Counted from the stretch's first letter, positions 16,234 through 25,075 are shown. The stretch: DNA of 64,000 nucleotides from Bacillota bacterium (GCA_023415305.1 JAEZKZ010000045.1:1-64000), one strand, 5' to 3'. Made by a program: numbers and translations. The notes: a model not told the origin generated them from the letters alone.

Positions 16234-17008
16234 ACATTTCAGTTACTTCGATATAGGGATGAGGAAATCTTACTTTTCCAGGGCTGTGTGTTCCTAATTC
16301 AATTGCAGCCTGGGGACACCAGTGCAGGCACGCCAGACAATGCTGACAGTTGTTTCCCCATAGCGGCTTTCGGTCTGTGGACAAAATTATATTATCAGCA
16401 GGGCATACTTTTGAACAGATATTACAGCTGATGCAATTGTCTGTGCAGTAGAATAACTTTGGATTTAGCATCTTATTTGCAGCTAAGGTCATTAACAGGT
16501 TGGCAAGGTGACTCTTCACACTGTTGTCACCCTGTGGTGTATTTGTTAATCGGTTATTTATGGTAGCAGCAATATCAACTATTATAGATCTTGAAGCTTT
16601 AATTCGTTGCAGGTTAACTTCTCTTGAGGTAAGATAACCGTCTACTACACTTATGCCGGGCATATCAATTTTGTAACCGGCGGATAGCCTGAACCCTTTT
16701 TTTGACAATAGCTTATCTACTATAAAAAGTGCATGCCCCGGGACTGCGTTACAAGCAGCAACAGCAAAGATGTACGGATTACCTTTTATTTGTGCTTCTT
16801 CTATAAATTCCTTTACCATTCCCGGTATTGAATGGAAATAGACCGGAAATACAAATCCTACAATATCCGCATCAATTTCTAAGCTTTCCCTATATTTATA
16901 GTCTGCAATTCTAAAAAGCTCTGTATCCTTGGTCAGAATGTTCTTAAGTTCTTTTGCCAACCATAAAGAATTCCCTGTGCCTGAAAAATAGTAAATCTTT
17001 GCTTTCAT
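16217..17008 (-). CDS. EFR1-type protein: flavodoxin-like domain plus two [4Fe-4S] ferredoxin motifs
   Basis: 263-residue cytoplasmic electron-transfer protein. The N-terminal flavodoxin-like part has the FMN phosphate loop YFSGTGNS (residues 7-14) and FVFPVYFHSIPG. The C-terminal part has two CxxCxxCxxxCP clusters: CISCNICSKVCP and CQHCLACLHWCP. This is the layout of the EFR1 ferredoxin/flavodoxin family common in anaerobes; partner enzymes are unknown. I start at ATG 17008 because GGAGGTGG lies just upstream; an in-frame ATG at 17023 overlaps that site. It is single, and its 3' end overlaps the ATPase gene. Confidence 0.87.
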   Translation of the reverse strand: MKAKIYYFSGTGNSLWLAKELKNILTKDTELFRIADYKYRESLEIDADIVGFVFPVYFHSIPGMVKEFIEEAQIKGNPYIFAVAACNAVPGHALFIVDKLLSKKGFRLSAGYKIDMPGISVVDGYLTSREVNLQRIKASRSIIVDIAATINNRLTNTPQGDNSVKSHLANLLMTLAANKMLNPKLFYCTDNCISCNICSKVCPADNIILSTDRKPLWGNNCQHCLACLHWCPQAAIELGTHSPGKVRFPHPYIEVTEMFKKIP

Positions 17009-17150
17009 TAAGACCACCTCCATAATTTGTTTACTTAAACATTATAAAGGTGGTACTGCACTAACATGTCAATACCCTCTGTGAAAATTAACCTAAAAAT
17101 ATCCGAATAAAATCATAAAATAATTAAAGCATTATTCCTTAAGAGCTTAT

Positions 17151-17543
17151 TTACCCCACTATTTTTTGAATCAAAGGACAGCTGTTTTCGTCATCCAGGG
17201 CCTCTCTGATCTTTTCCAGTTCAGTAAGCATGATTTCAAGTTCCGTAACCCGATTTTTGACATCAATAATTTTTTTGTCTATGCAGTCCTTAAATTCCTT
17301 GGGCTCAATTTTCAAGTTTTTATCGGCAAGAAGCAATGTGGCAGCTATTTCAGAGAGCGTAAAACCCGCATCCTTTGCCCTTACTATGAACTCAATCCGC
17401 TTAAAAATACTCTCGGGATAAATTCTGTAGCCACTTTGGTTCCTTTGAGGAGGGGGGATGAGTCCGATTTTTTCATAAAACTTGAGAGTTTCTCTGCCTA
17501 TACCAGTCATTTTTATTAATTGTCCCATTAATAGCTGTCCCAT
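17151..17543 (-). CDS. MerR-family transcriptional regulator, heavy-metal-type
   Basis: 130-residue MerR protein: helix-turn-helix MGQLIKMTGIGRETLKFYEKIGLIPPP, wing RNQSGYRIY, then FIVRAKDAGFTLSEIAATL and a C-terminal dimerisation coiled coil. This matches the heavy-metal-responsive branch (CueR/ZntR-like). Only Cys97 (KDCIDKK) and Cys122 (NSCPLIQ) could contact a metal, so the ligand is uncertain. The first codons are a near-repeat (MGQLLMGQLI), and either ATG 17543 or ATG 17528 could start; AGAGGT favours 17543. No metal exporter is adjacent. A 14-bp palindrome lies just upstream. Confidence 0.82.
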   Translation of the reverse strand: MGQLLMGQLIKMTGIGRETLKFYEKIGLIPPPQRNQSGYRIYPESIFKRIEFIVRAKDAGFTLSEIAATLLLADKNLKIEPKEFKDCIDKKIIDVKNRVTELEIMLTELEKIREALDDENSCPLIQKIVG

Positions 17544-17558
17544 AAAGCACCTCTATTT

Positions 17559-17572
17559 ACTATAATTATAGT
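17559..17572. promoter_or_regulatory. Palindrome ACTATAATTATAGT upstream of the MerR gene
   Basis: A perfect 14-bp dyad 16 bp before the MerR start codon on the minus strand. It could be the regulator's own operator or part of its -10 region (TATAAT is inside it). Confidence 0.4.
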
Positions 17573-17667
17573 TTTATTCTAAAGATAAACATGATGGAGA
17601 AAAAATGTCAAGTAATTTGTCAGATGCTATATTGACATATTTTTTATTATGTGATACCTTATTTCTT

Positions 17668-17695
17668 GTTTACCAAAAGTAAACTGAAAGTTTAC
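17668..17695. promoter_or_regulatory. Three alternating half-sites upstream of the XRE-cupin regulator
   Basis: GTTTAC (17668-17673), GTAAAC (17679-17684) and GTTTAC (17690-17695) are separated by exactly five bases each, so two overlapping inverted repeats have an 11-bp period. They lie 90-117 bp before the regulator ATG and are a natural operator candidate for it. A TTGACA at 17632-17637 precedes them. Confidence 0.5.
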
Positions 17696-17784
17696 TTTAC
17701 CCAAACAATTTTACAAATTAAATTTAAAGACAAAGATATTTAATATAAGAGGGAAAGCGATAATAAAAATGAATGGGGTAGCAA

Positions 17785-18324
17785 ATGAATATCGGTGAAA
17801 AGATTAAGCAGCTGCGGATTAAAAACGGTCTGACGCAAGAAGAACTGGCCAGCCGGTGTGAACTATCAAAAGGTTTTATATCACAGCTCGAGAGAGACCT
17901 GACATCTCCTTCAATAGCAACGCTTATGGATATGCTTGAATCCCTCGGCACCGACTTGAAAAACTTTTTTAATGACTCTGTAAATGAAAAGGTTGTATTT
18001 AAAAAAGATGACGTTTTTGTAAAAGAAGATAAGGATTCAGGCTATGTTATAAGATGGCTGGTTTCCAATGCTCAAAAAAATACAATGGAGCCTATTCTGA
18101 TCACTCTGTCACCCTCTGGAAGTTCCGAAACCGAGAATCCTCATGATGGTGAAGAATTCGGCTATGTGGTCAGCGGTGGAATAACAGTTTGCTTGGGAAC
18201 CCAGAGATTTAAGGTAAAAAAGGGTGAAAGCTTTTATTTCAAGCCAAGCGCTTCTCATAAAATTGTGAACGCTGGTAAGAGTGAGGCTGTGGTATTGTGG
18301 GTTTCTTCACCTCCTAATTTTTAA
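17785..18324 (+). CDS. XRE-family HTH regulator with C-terminal cupin domain (PuuR-like)
   Basis: 179-residue regulator: XRE helix-turn-helix at residues 4-58 (LTQEELASRCELSKGFISQLERDLTSPSI), then a cupin barrel at about 110-178 with HDGEEFGYVVSGGITV and KKGESFYFKPSASHKI. PuuR and related regulators sense polyamines or amino acids through the cupin and control uptake or catabolism. It lies 147 bp upstream of potABCD in the same direction and is the likely polyamine sensor for that operon. Start: ATG with GGGGTAGCAA upstream, a modest ribosome site. Alternating GTTTAC half-sites lie upstream. Confidence 0.87.
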   Translation: MNIGEKIKQLRIKNGLTQEELASRCELSKGFISQLERDLTSPSIATLMDMLESLGTDLKNFFNDSVNEKVVFKKDDVFVKEDKDSGYVIRWLVSNAQKNTMEPILITLSPSGSSETENPHDGEEFGYVVSGGITVCLGTQRFKVKKGESFYFKPSASHKIVNAGKSEAVVLWVSSPPNF

Positions 18325-18336
18325 GCAATTTTTGTT

Positions 18337-18380
18337 TATACTGGTTTTGTATATGATATTGGTTGTGTAAATGATACTGG
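18337..18380 (+). repeat. Short tandem repeats, 18-bp period, before potA
   Basis: TATACTGG (18337), GATATTGG (18355) and GATACTGG (18373) recur at exactly 18-bp spacing, with related sequence (TTNTGTANAT) between them. They sit between the XRE-cupin gene and potA and could be regulator sites or a simple local duplication. Confidence 0.5.
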
Positions 18381-18471
18381 CTTTTAAGTACTATTTAATA
18401 GTATTTATATTTATGAGTGATGAATAGCAGAAACAAATCTGCCTGATTATATAAGGACTTGGGGGAAGGGT

Positions 18472-19533
18472 ATGAACGAGAGTCAGCCAATTATTTTGTT
18501 AAAGAATATTAGTAAGAAATTTGGACAAACAGAGGTTTTGAACAACCTTAATCTGTATGTTCTGAAAAATGAATTTGTAACATTGTTAGGTCCAAGTGGC
18601 TGCGGAAAAACCACAACCCTGAGAATTATAGGAGGTTTTGAGACCCAGGACAGCGGAGATATTTTCTTTGAAGGAGAAAGGATTAATAATTTACCCCCCT
18701 ATCAGAGGAATGTTAATACTGTTTTTCAGAAGTATGCATTGTTCCCGCATATGAACGTATATGAAAACATAGCCTTCGGACTTAAGATAAAAAAGCTGGA
18801 TAAGGCTGTAATTAGTAAAAAAGTAGATGAGATGCTGGAAATGGTTAACTTGCAGGGATTTCAAAAAAGGTCTGTAGAGTCATTATCCGGAGGACAGCAG
18901 CAAAGAGTGGCCATAGCAAGAGCACTTGTGAATCAGCCGGAAGTTCTTTTGTTGGATGAGCCTCTAGGAGCACTTGATCTCAAGCTTAGAAAGGAAATGC
19001 AGGTAGAGCTTAAAAACATACATAAACGTACCGGTATTACGTTTGTATATGTTACTCATGATCAGGAGGAAGCTCTGACCATGTCAGATACAATAGTTGT
19101 AATGAATAAGGGGAAGATTCAGCAGATCGGTACGCCTCAAATGATATATAACGAACCCAAGAATGCATTTGTAGCCGACTTTATTGGCGAGAGTAATATT
19201 ATTAAGGGAAAAATGCTGAAGGACTACTCCGTTGAATTCGCAGGACATGTATTTGAGTGTTTGGACAAAGGCTTTGAGGTTAATGAAGATATTGACGTAG
19301 TTGTAAGACCCGAGGATATAAAGCTGACCAGCCCGGAAAATGCCATGATAACGGGACTTGTAAAATCAGTCACCTTTAAGGGAGTACATTTTGAAATGCT
19401 GGTTGAGGCACAAGGGGTAACCTGGACACTGCACAATACCGAAATGGCTGAGGTGGGGACAATAATTGGAATGTTCCTGAATCCAAATGATATTCATATA
19501 ATGAAAAGCACCGGAAAGGTAGATGGGAGATAG
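18472..19533 (+). CDS. potA: Spermidine/putrescine ABC transporter ATPase PotA
   Basis: 353-residue ATPase: Walker A GPSGCGKTT at residues 40-48, Q-loop VFQKYALFPHMNVYEN, signature LSGGQQQR, Walker B VLLLDEPLGALDLKLR, H-loop YVTHDQEEAL, then a C-terminal TOBE/OB regulatory part with VVRPEDIKL. KYALFPHMNVYENIAFGL is typical of PotA. Start: ATG 18472 after GGGGGAAGGG. The stop codon lies inside the first copy of a 14-bp repeat that flanks a 95-bp insert before potB. In most genomes potA and potB touch or overlap. Confidence 0.93.
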   Translation: MNESQPIILLKNISKKFGQTEVLNNLNLYVLKNEFVTLLGPSGCGKTTTLRIIGGFETQDSGDIFFEGERINNLPPYQRNVNTVFQKYALFPHMNVYENIAFGLKIKKLDKAVISKKVDEMLEMVNLQGFQKRSVESLSGGQQQRVAIARALVNQPEVLLLDEPLGALDLKLRKEMQVELKNIHKRTGITFVYVTHDQEEALTMSDTIVVMNKGKIQQIGTPQMIYNEPKNAFVADFIGESNIIKGKMLKDYSVEFAGHVFECLDKGFEVNEDIDVVVRPEDIKLTSPENAMITGLVKSVTFKGVHFEMLVEAQGVTWTLHNTEMAEVGTIIGMFLNPNDIHIMKSTGKVDGR

Positions 19534-19641
19534 CGTGAAAAAAGTATTTTGTAAGTCATTGATCATTTTCACGCAGCGAAAAGCCATTACATGTCTTTTC
19601 ATTACTATTTGTGTACGCGCCATGCGCGTAGATGGGAGATA
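19519..19641 (+). repeat. 95-bp hairpin-rich insert flanked by 14-bp direct repeats between potA and potB
   Basis: GTAGATGGGAGATA occurs at 19519-19532 (end of potA) and again at 19628-19641 (ribosome site of potB). The 95 bp between (19533-19627) hold GCGTGAAAA...TTTTCACGC (19533-19574), GAAAAG...CTTTTC (19578-19600) and TACGCGC-CAT-GCGCGTA (19614-19630). The layout looks like a small insertion with a target duplication that kept both the potA stop and the potB ribosome site. An intercistronic regulatory RNA is the alternative. Confidence 0.6.
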
Positions 19642-19643
19642 AT

Positions 19644-20471
19644 ATGAACAGAAAGTGGGTTTCCTATCCATATCTGGTATGGATGATAATTTTTATTGTT
19701 ATTCCCTCATTCCTGATTCTTTTTTATGCTTTTACCGTCCGAGACGAACAGGGAATAAGGTTTACTTTGAGCAATTTTTATAAATTCTGTGAACCAATAT
19801 ATATTTCGGTACTGCTAAAATCTTTGGGACTGGCCCTATTCAGCACTTTAGTCTGTCTGATATTAGGGTATCCCGTGGCAATGATTCTAGCCAGCAAGCA
19901 GTTCAGCAAAAAAGCTACATTATCCATGTTATTCATTATCCCTATGTGGATGAACTTTTTATTAAGAACCTATTCCTGGCTTACCTTGCTTGAAAAAAAC
20001 GGAATAATAAATTCAATATTGTCCTTTTTCAACCTGCCAAAAATCAATATTTTATATACTGATGCAGCCGTAGTTTTGGGTATGGTTTACAACTTCCTGC
20101 CTTTTATGATACTGCCCATATATACGGTACTTATGAAAATAGACAGTAAGCTGGTTGAAGCTGCACAGGACTTGGGAGGGAACGGTCTGACGGTATTTCG
20201 GAGAGTCACTCTGCCTCTGAGCGTCCCGGGAGTTATGTCAGGAATAACAATGGTATTTATGCCCGCTGTAACAACCTTTGTTATATCAAAACTACTTGGC
20301 GGAGGACAATATACTCTTATAGGTAATTTCATAGAAAGGCAGTTCCTACAGCTTAGTGACTGGAATTTTGGTTCTGCCATTTCAATGATAATGATGATAT
20401 TCATACTTATCAGTATTGGAATTATGTCCAAATTTGATGAGGAAAAGGGAGGTGGCGCTGCTCTATGGTAA
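19644..20471 (+). CDS. potB: Spermidine/putrescine ABC transporter permease PotB
   Basis: 275-residue inner-membrane permease with about six transmembrane segments. Starting MNRKWVSYPYLVWMIIFIVIPS, it has the PotB/PotH-type loop LVEAAQDLGGNGLTVFRRVTLPLSVPG (EAA motif that contacts PotA). I use ATG 19644, five bases after GGGAG of the second 14-bp repeat; an in-frame ATG at 19632 overlaps that site. It ends 7 bp inside potC (coupled). Confidence 0.92.
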   Translation: MNRKWVSYPYLVWMIIFIVIPSFLILFYAFTVRDEQGIRFTLSNFYKFCEPIYISVLLKSLGLALFSTLVCLILGYPVAMILASKQFSKKATLSMLFIIPMWMNFLLRTYSWLTLLEKNGIINSILSFFNLPKINILYTDAAVVLGMVYNFLPFMILPIYTVLMKIDSKLVEAAQDLGGNGLTVFRRVTLPLSVPGVMSGITMVFMPAVTTFVISKLLGGGQYTLIGNFIERQFLQLSDWNFGSAISMIMMIFILISIGIMSKFDEEKGGGAALW

Positions 20472-21271
20472 AAAGAATTATTATGAAATCTTACCTTGGG
20501 TTGATTTTACTTTTCATGTACCTCCCCATTGTAGTGCTTATTGTTTTTTCGTTTAATAAATCAAAATCCCGTGGAAACTGGTCTGGGTTTACTCTGAAAT
20601 GGTATAAAGAGCTTTTTCAAAACTCCCAGATAATGGATTCCTTGTATAACACGCTGCTGCTTGCAATAATCTCTTCAATTATAGCAGTTATTATTGGTAC
20701 CTTTGCAGCTATTGGTATACATAATATGAAGAAGTTTAAAAAGTCCATGGTTATGAACCTGACTTATTTACCGGTACTAAACCCTGATATTGTAACAGGT
20801 GTATCGCTGATGATAATGTTCGTTTTTATAGGTTCGCTCATAGGTCTGAAGCTTGGCTTTATCACCATGCTGCTTGCTCATATTACCTTCAACATACCAT
20901 ATGTAATTTTATCTGTTCTGCCCAGGCTGAGGCAGATGAACAAGCATATGTATGAGGCTGCCTTGGACCTTGGGGCAACTTCCATGTATGCACTTAGGAA
21001 AGTAATAATTCCAGAGATAATGCCTGGTATTATTTCGGGATTTTTAATGGCTTTCACTCTTTCGATTGATGACTTTGTTATAAGTTATTTTACTTCGGGT
21101 TCCGGAGTTTCAAATCTGTCCATAACAATTTACTCAATGGCCAGAACAGGAGTTAAGCCAACCATAAATGCCTTATCAACCTTGATGTTTGTCAGTGTTC
21201 TTCTGTTATTAATATTAATTAATATACGTTCTGCACGTGAAGAGAAGAGAAAAAAGCAGTTTGACGCTTAA
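20465..21271 (+). CDS. potC: Spermidine/putrescine ABC transporter permease PotC
   Basis: 268-residue permease with six predicted transmembrane segments. The YLPIVVLIVFSFNKSKSRGNWSGFTLKWYKELF opening is characteristic of PotC/PotI, and the EAA loop is MYEAALDLGATSMYALRKVIIPEIMPG. SIDDFVISYFTSG is another family signature. The start overlaps the potB stop. potD follows after 49 bp. Confidence 0.93.
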   Translation: MVKRIIMKSYLGLILLFMYLPIVVLIVFSFNKSKSRGNWSGFTLKWYKELFQNSQIMDSLYNTLLLAIISSIIAVIIGTFAAIGIHNMKKFKKSMVMNLTYLPVLNPDIVTGVSLMIMFVFIGSLIGLKLGFITMLLAHITFNIPYVILSVLPRLRQMNKHMYEAALDLGATSMYALRKVIIPEIMPGIISGFLMAFTLSIDDFVISYFTSGSGVSNLSITIYSMARTGVKPTINALSTLMFVSVLLLLILINIRSAREEKRKKQFDA

Positions 21272-21320
21272 TGCTTATGCATCACAATATACAAGAAATT
21301 ATTTTGGAGGTAACCTTGAT

Positions 21321-22385
21321 ATGAAAAAACTTTTATTATTGGGCTTGGCACTAATTCTTTCGGCTACTGCCCTTACAGGCTGTGGAGCATCAGAAGCAGG
21401 AGGAAACTCCGGTGAGAAGGTGACTCTCAAGGTGTACAACTGGGGTGACTATATTGCAGAAGATGTGATTGATAAATTTGAAGAAAAGTATAATATTAAA
21501 GTTGTATACGATACCTTCGCTGACAATGAGGTTATGCACGCAAAGCTTAAATCCGGAGGCGCAGATTATGATGTGGCTATTCCGTCGGATTATATGATTA
21601 AGCGTATGATTGATGAGGGTATGGTCAAAAAGCTTGATTTCAACAATATACCCAATTACAAGTACATTGATGAAAAGTTTAAAAACCTGGGATTTGACCC
21701 TGAAAATGAGTATTCAATACCATATATGTGGGGTACGGTTGGAATCATATATAATAAAACCATGGTTTCCGACCCGGTTGACAGTTGGAATATACTCTGG
21801 AATGAGAAATATAAAAAACAGGTATTTATGCTGGACAGTCAGAGAGATTCCATCGGAATTACTCTTAAAAAGCTGGGCTTTTCTCTGAATACAAAAAAAC
21901 AGGAGGAGCTTGAAAAGGCTAAGGAAGAGCTGATTAAGCAAAAGGATTTGGAAATGGTTCAATCCTACGTTGGTGATGAAGTAAAGGATAAAATGATTAT
22001 GGGCGAGGCTGCCTTTGCAGTGGTATGGTCCGGTGACGCAGTATTTATGAAGCGTGAAAATCCTGATCTTGAATATGTTATACCCAAAGAGGGAAGTAAC
22101 CTGTGGTTTGACTCAATGGTTGTTCTCAGCAATACCAAGCACCAGAAGGAAGCTGAGCAGTTTATAAACTTTATGTGTGAAACTGACATAGCCTTTGCCA
22201 ATGCCGATTATATCGGTTATTCGACACCTCACACCGAAGCAAAGAAAAAAATGGCACCGGATCTCCTCAAAGACATTGCGGCATACCCCACCGACGAGCA
22301 GATAGCTAATTGCGAAGTATTTGAGGACCTTGCAGGCTCCATCAAGGACTACGACAGAATTTGGACAGAGATATCTGTAAAGTAA
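21321..22385 (+). CDS. potD: Spermidine/putrescine-binding lipoprotein PotD
   Basis: 354-residue extracellular binding lipoprotein. Signal peptide MKKLLLLGLALILSATALTGC with lipobox LTGC, then KVTLKVYNWGDYIAEDVIDKFEEKYNIKVVYDTF, the PotD opening. DYDVAIPSDYMIKRMI, PYMWGTVGIIYNK and the C-terminal YDRIWTEI match the polyamine-binding family. Start: ATG 21321 after GGAGG with ten bases of spacing; a longer frame beginning inside potC has no support. It is the last gene of the operon and is followed by a terminator. Confidence 0.93.
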   Translation: MKKLLLLGLALILSATALTGCGASEAGGNSGEKVTLKVYNWGDYIAEDVIDKFEEKYNIKVVYDTFADNEVMHAKLKSGGADYDVAIPSDYMIKRMIDEGMVKKLDFNNIPNYKYIDEKFKNLGFDPENEYSIPYMWGTVGIIYNKTMVSDPVDSWNILWNEKYKKQVFMLDSQRDSIGITLKKLGFSLNTKKQEELEKAKEELIKQKDLEMVQSYVGDEVKDKMIMGEAAFAVVWSGDAVFMKRENPDLEYVIPKEGSNLWFDSMVVLSNTKHQKEAEQFINFMCETDIAFANADYIGYSTPHTEAKKKMAPDLLKDIAAYPTDEQIANCEVFEDLAGSIKDYDRIWTEISVK

Positions 22386-22441
22386 GCAGATTTTGCTTAT
22401 CTTAGAAACTAATTAATAATCTATAAATAAATTATTCAACA

Positions 22442-22477
22442 AAAGAGTCAGATGAAAGATATGTCTGGCTCTTTTTC
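22442..22477 (+). terminator. Intrinsic terminator after potD
   Basis: AGAGTCAGA pairs with TCTGGCTCT (one G-U) around an 11-nt loop, and the 3' arm runs into TTTTTC. Confidence 0.75.
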
Positions 22478-22581
22478 TTGTTCATTTAACATTTCAGGAC
22501 AATATTTATACATTTTAGGCAACCCCATACAATTTTCGATAAATATTTACTATTATATCTAAATATAATATTTCTACTTGG

Positions 22582-25023
22582 GTGAAATTAGCACCTGGTA
22601 CAACTCAATCAAGTATAATACTCTCAATGGTGTATACTATTGATGGTGAAACAAATTATGCAAATCTTTTTGGCACGGTAAATAGTCCTTATGTTATTAC
22701 TGCAAGCCACGGATGGGTTGAGCTTAATTTTGATTATTTAATGGCATATGATGCTGATCAAATAAGTCTGTATATAGAATCAAAGGGAGATACAGCATCC
22801 TTCTACATTGATGACTTCTGCGTTACTTATTTGCCTCCAGCAGCTTTAGCAGAAATAACAAGCTTTGCTGCAATACCAGATATTAGTGCAGGAACAGTGG
22901 GAAGCGCAACGTATGCTAATGCGACAGAAGTAATAGCAGATCTGCCAACAAGGGTCGCAGCAGACACAAGCAGTGGAACAGTATCAGTACCAGTAAATGA
23001 ATGGGTAGATACAGATACATATAACCCAAATATTGCAGGAAGCTATACCTTTACAGCAATCTTAGGAGCAATACCAGAAGGGTATGCAAATACAGGAAAC
23101 TATACAGCAAAGCTAGAAGTAGTGATTAAACCCAAATTAACAGATGCAGCAGCTCCAATAATAACTGCTCAGCCACAGGGCATAACAGTAAATGTTGGTG
23201 ATACTGCTATACTTTTTGTTGAAGCAGAGACAGCAAGCGGAACACTGAGTTACCAGTGGTACAGTAACACCACTGACACTACAACTGCAGGTGCCATTAA
23301 GATAACTACCACCACCGAAGCTGCCATACAAGTACCAACAAACACAGTAGGTACTACATACTACTTCTGCATAATAACAAACACCGACAACAGCAAGCCC
23401 GGAACAAAGACAGCGACAACTCAAAGTGTAATAGTTCCTGTAACTGTAGCATTAAACACCTACTCACTGACCTATACAGCAGGGGCAAATGGAACAATAA
23501 CAGGAATAGTGAACCAGACAGTAGCGCAAGGAGGTAGTGGTTCGGCAGTAACAGCTATACCAAACAACGGGTATCATTTTGTAGATTGGAGCGATGGTGT
23601 TAAAACAGCAACAAGAACAGATCGCAATGTAACAGGCAACATCGCAGTAACTGCAATTTTTGCTGCAAATACAAATACAGGCGGAAATACAGGTGGAAAC
23701 TCAGGCGGGAATTCAGGAGGGAGCACAAGCGGAAGCACCACAACTACTCCTGTAGTAGAAGCCAAGCCGGTGCAAGCCGGAGTTGTAACACTTGTCAATG
23801 GTAAGGCTGATACATCAGCCACGGTAACAACTACAAAAGTTGAGGGTAAAACAGCAACCACCGTAACCCTTGATAACAAGAAAATTCAAGAAATGCTTAA
23901 AACGGAATCAGCAAAAAGTATAATTACAATTCAGGTAAACATCAACTCAGATGTTGTAGCTGGACAATTAAATGGTCAGACTGTCAAGAATATGGAAAAC
24001 AAGGATGCAGTTCTTGAAATCAAAACTGGTAATGTAACCTATACTCTGCCTGTATCACAGATCAACATCGATAGAGTAGCAGAACAATTTGGTGCACAAA
24101 CAAATCTAAAGGATATTACAGTAAACGTAACTATTGCAGACTCTTCAAATGATACAGCCCAAATTGTACAAGATATTGCAGACAAAAACCATTATCAGGT
24201 GGTAGTAAAACCTGTTGAGTTTGAGATAACTTGCATAAGTGAAACTAAATCTGTAGAAGTATTTAAATTCAATAGTTATGTGGAAAGAACCATAGCTATA
24301 CCGGATGGGGTAGATCCATCAAAAGTAACAACAGCAGTTGTAGTAAATAAGGATGGCACCTTCTCGCATGTGCCCACTACAATAGTATCTATTGATGGAA
24401 AGTACTATGCAAAGATAAACAGTCTTACAAATAGTACCTATACACTTATTTGGAATCCAATAACCTTTAAAGATGTTGAAAATCACTGGGCTAAGAGTTA
24501 CATTAACGACGTTGGTTCAAGATTAATTGATAGTGGTGTAGGCGATGGAAATTTTGCTCCCAATAGCGCAATTACAAGAGCAGAATTTGCATCAATGATA
24601 GTAAATGCGCTAGGATTGAAGGGCACAAATTTCCCGGATAAATTCAGTGATGTAAAAAAAGGTGACCCGTACTATTATTACATTTATACTGCATATGAAT
24701 ATGGAATACTCTCAGGGTATTCAAACGGAAAGTTTGGGACAAATGACTTGATTACCAGAGAACAAGCAATGACAATGCTTGCAAACGCTATAAAGATTGC
24801 AGGAATGGATGTAAGTGTATCACAAGAGGATATTGCAGATCAATTAAAGCTCTTTAAGGATTCAGGTAACATTTCTTCATATGCAAAAGAGGAAGCGGCA
24901 ATTTGTATTAAAAATGGTATTATTGGAGGTAATGAAGGAAATATAACTCCGAAAAATAGTTTTACCAGGGCAGAAAGTGCAACCGTAGTTATAAAGCTTT
25001 TGAAGAAAGCAAAACTCATTTAG
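22582..25023 (+). CDS. 5'-truncated cell-surface protein: CBM fragment, Ig-like domains, three SLH domains
   Basis: 813 residues of a surface protein anchored by SLH domains to cell-wall polymer. Order: residues 1-95 are the end of a CBM4/9-like module (ending SFYIDDFCVTYLPP), 96-195 an Ig-like domain, 200-290 a second Ig-like domain (SYQWYSNT), 295-360 an InlB-type repeat (YTAGANGTI...GYHFVDWSDG), then a Gly/Asn/Ser linker, a beta-rich region, and three SLH repeats from about 630 (FKDVENHWAKSYI, ITRAEFASMI). There is no signal peptide and no ribosome site before the GTG at 22582. The frame stays open upstream to 22543 without a start and still reads like CBM (STWVKLAPG). It therefore seems to have lost its 5' part by deletion next to the potD terminator and is probably not exported. 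Codon choice is ACA/GCA-rich compared with neighbours. Confidence 0.75.
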   Translation: MKLAPGTTQSSIILSMVYTIDGETNYANLFGTVNSPYVITASHGWVELNFDYLMAYDADQISLYIESKGDTASFYIDDFCVTYLPPAALAEITSFAAIPDISAGTVGSATYANATEVIADLPTRVAADTSSGTVSVPVNEWVDTDTYNPNIAGSYTFTAILGAIPEGYANTGNYTAKLEVVIKPKLTDAAAPIITAQPQGITVNVGDTAILFVEAETASGTLSYQWYSNTTDTTTAGAIKITTTTEAAIQVPTNTVGTTYYFCIITNTDNSKPGTKTATTQSVIVPVTVALNTYSLTYTAGANGTITGIVNQTVAQGGSGSAVTAIPNNGYHFVDWSDGVKTATRTDRNVTGNIAVTAIFAANTNTGGNTGGNSGGNSGGSTSGSTTTTPVVEAKPVQAGVVTLVNGKADTSATVTTTKVEGKTATTVTLDNKKIQEMLKTESAKSIITIQVNINSDVVAGQLNGQTVKNMENKDAVLEIKTGNVTYTLPVSQINIDRVAEQFGAQTNLKDITVNVTIADSSNDTAQIVQDIADKNHYQVVVKPVEFEITCISETKSVEVFKFNSYVERTIAIPDGVDPSKVTTAVVVNKDGTFSHVPTTIVSIDGKYYAKINSLTNSTYTLIWNPITFKDVENHWAKSYINDVGSRLIDSGVGDGNFAPNSAITRAEFASMIVNALGLKGTNFPDKFSDVKKGDPYYYYIYTAYEYGILSGYSNGKFGTNDLITREQAMTMLANAIKIAGMDVSVSQEDIADQLKLFKDSGNISSYAKEEAAICIKNGIIGGNEGNITPKNSFTRAESATVVIKLLKKAKLI

Positions 25024-25033
25024 AATAACCACT

Positions 25034-25070
25034 AAAATGCTGAAGCAGATTTCTCTGCTTCAGCATTTTT
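25034..25070 (+). terminator. Strong terminator after the SLH gene
   Basis: A 16-bp perfect stem (AAAATGCTGAAGCAGA / TCTGCTTCAGCATTTT) with a TTTC loop and T-run. Confidence 0.88.
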
Positions 25071-25075
25071 TAGCG

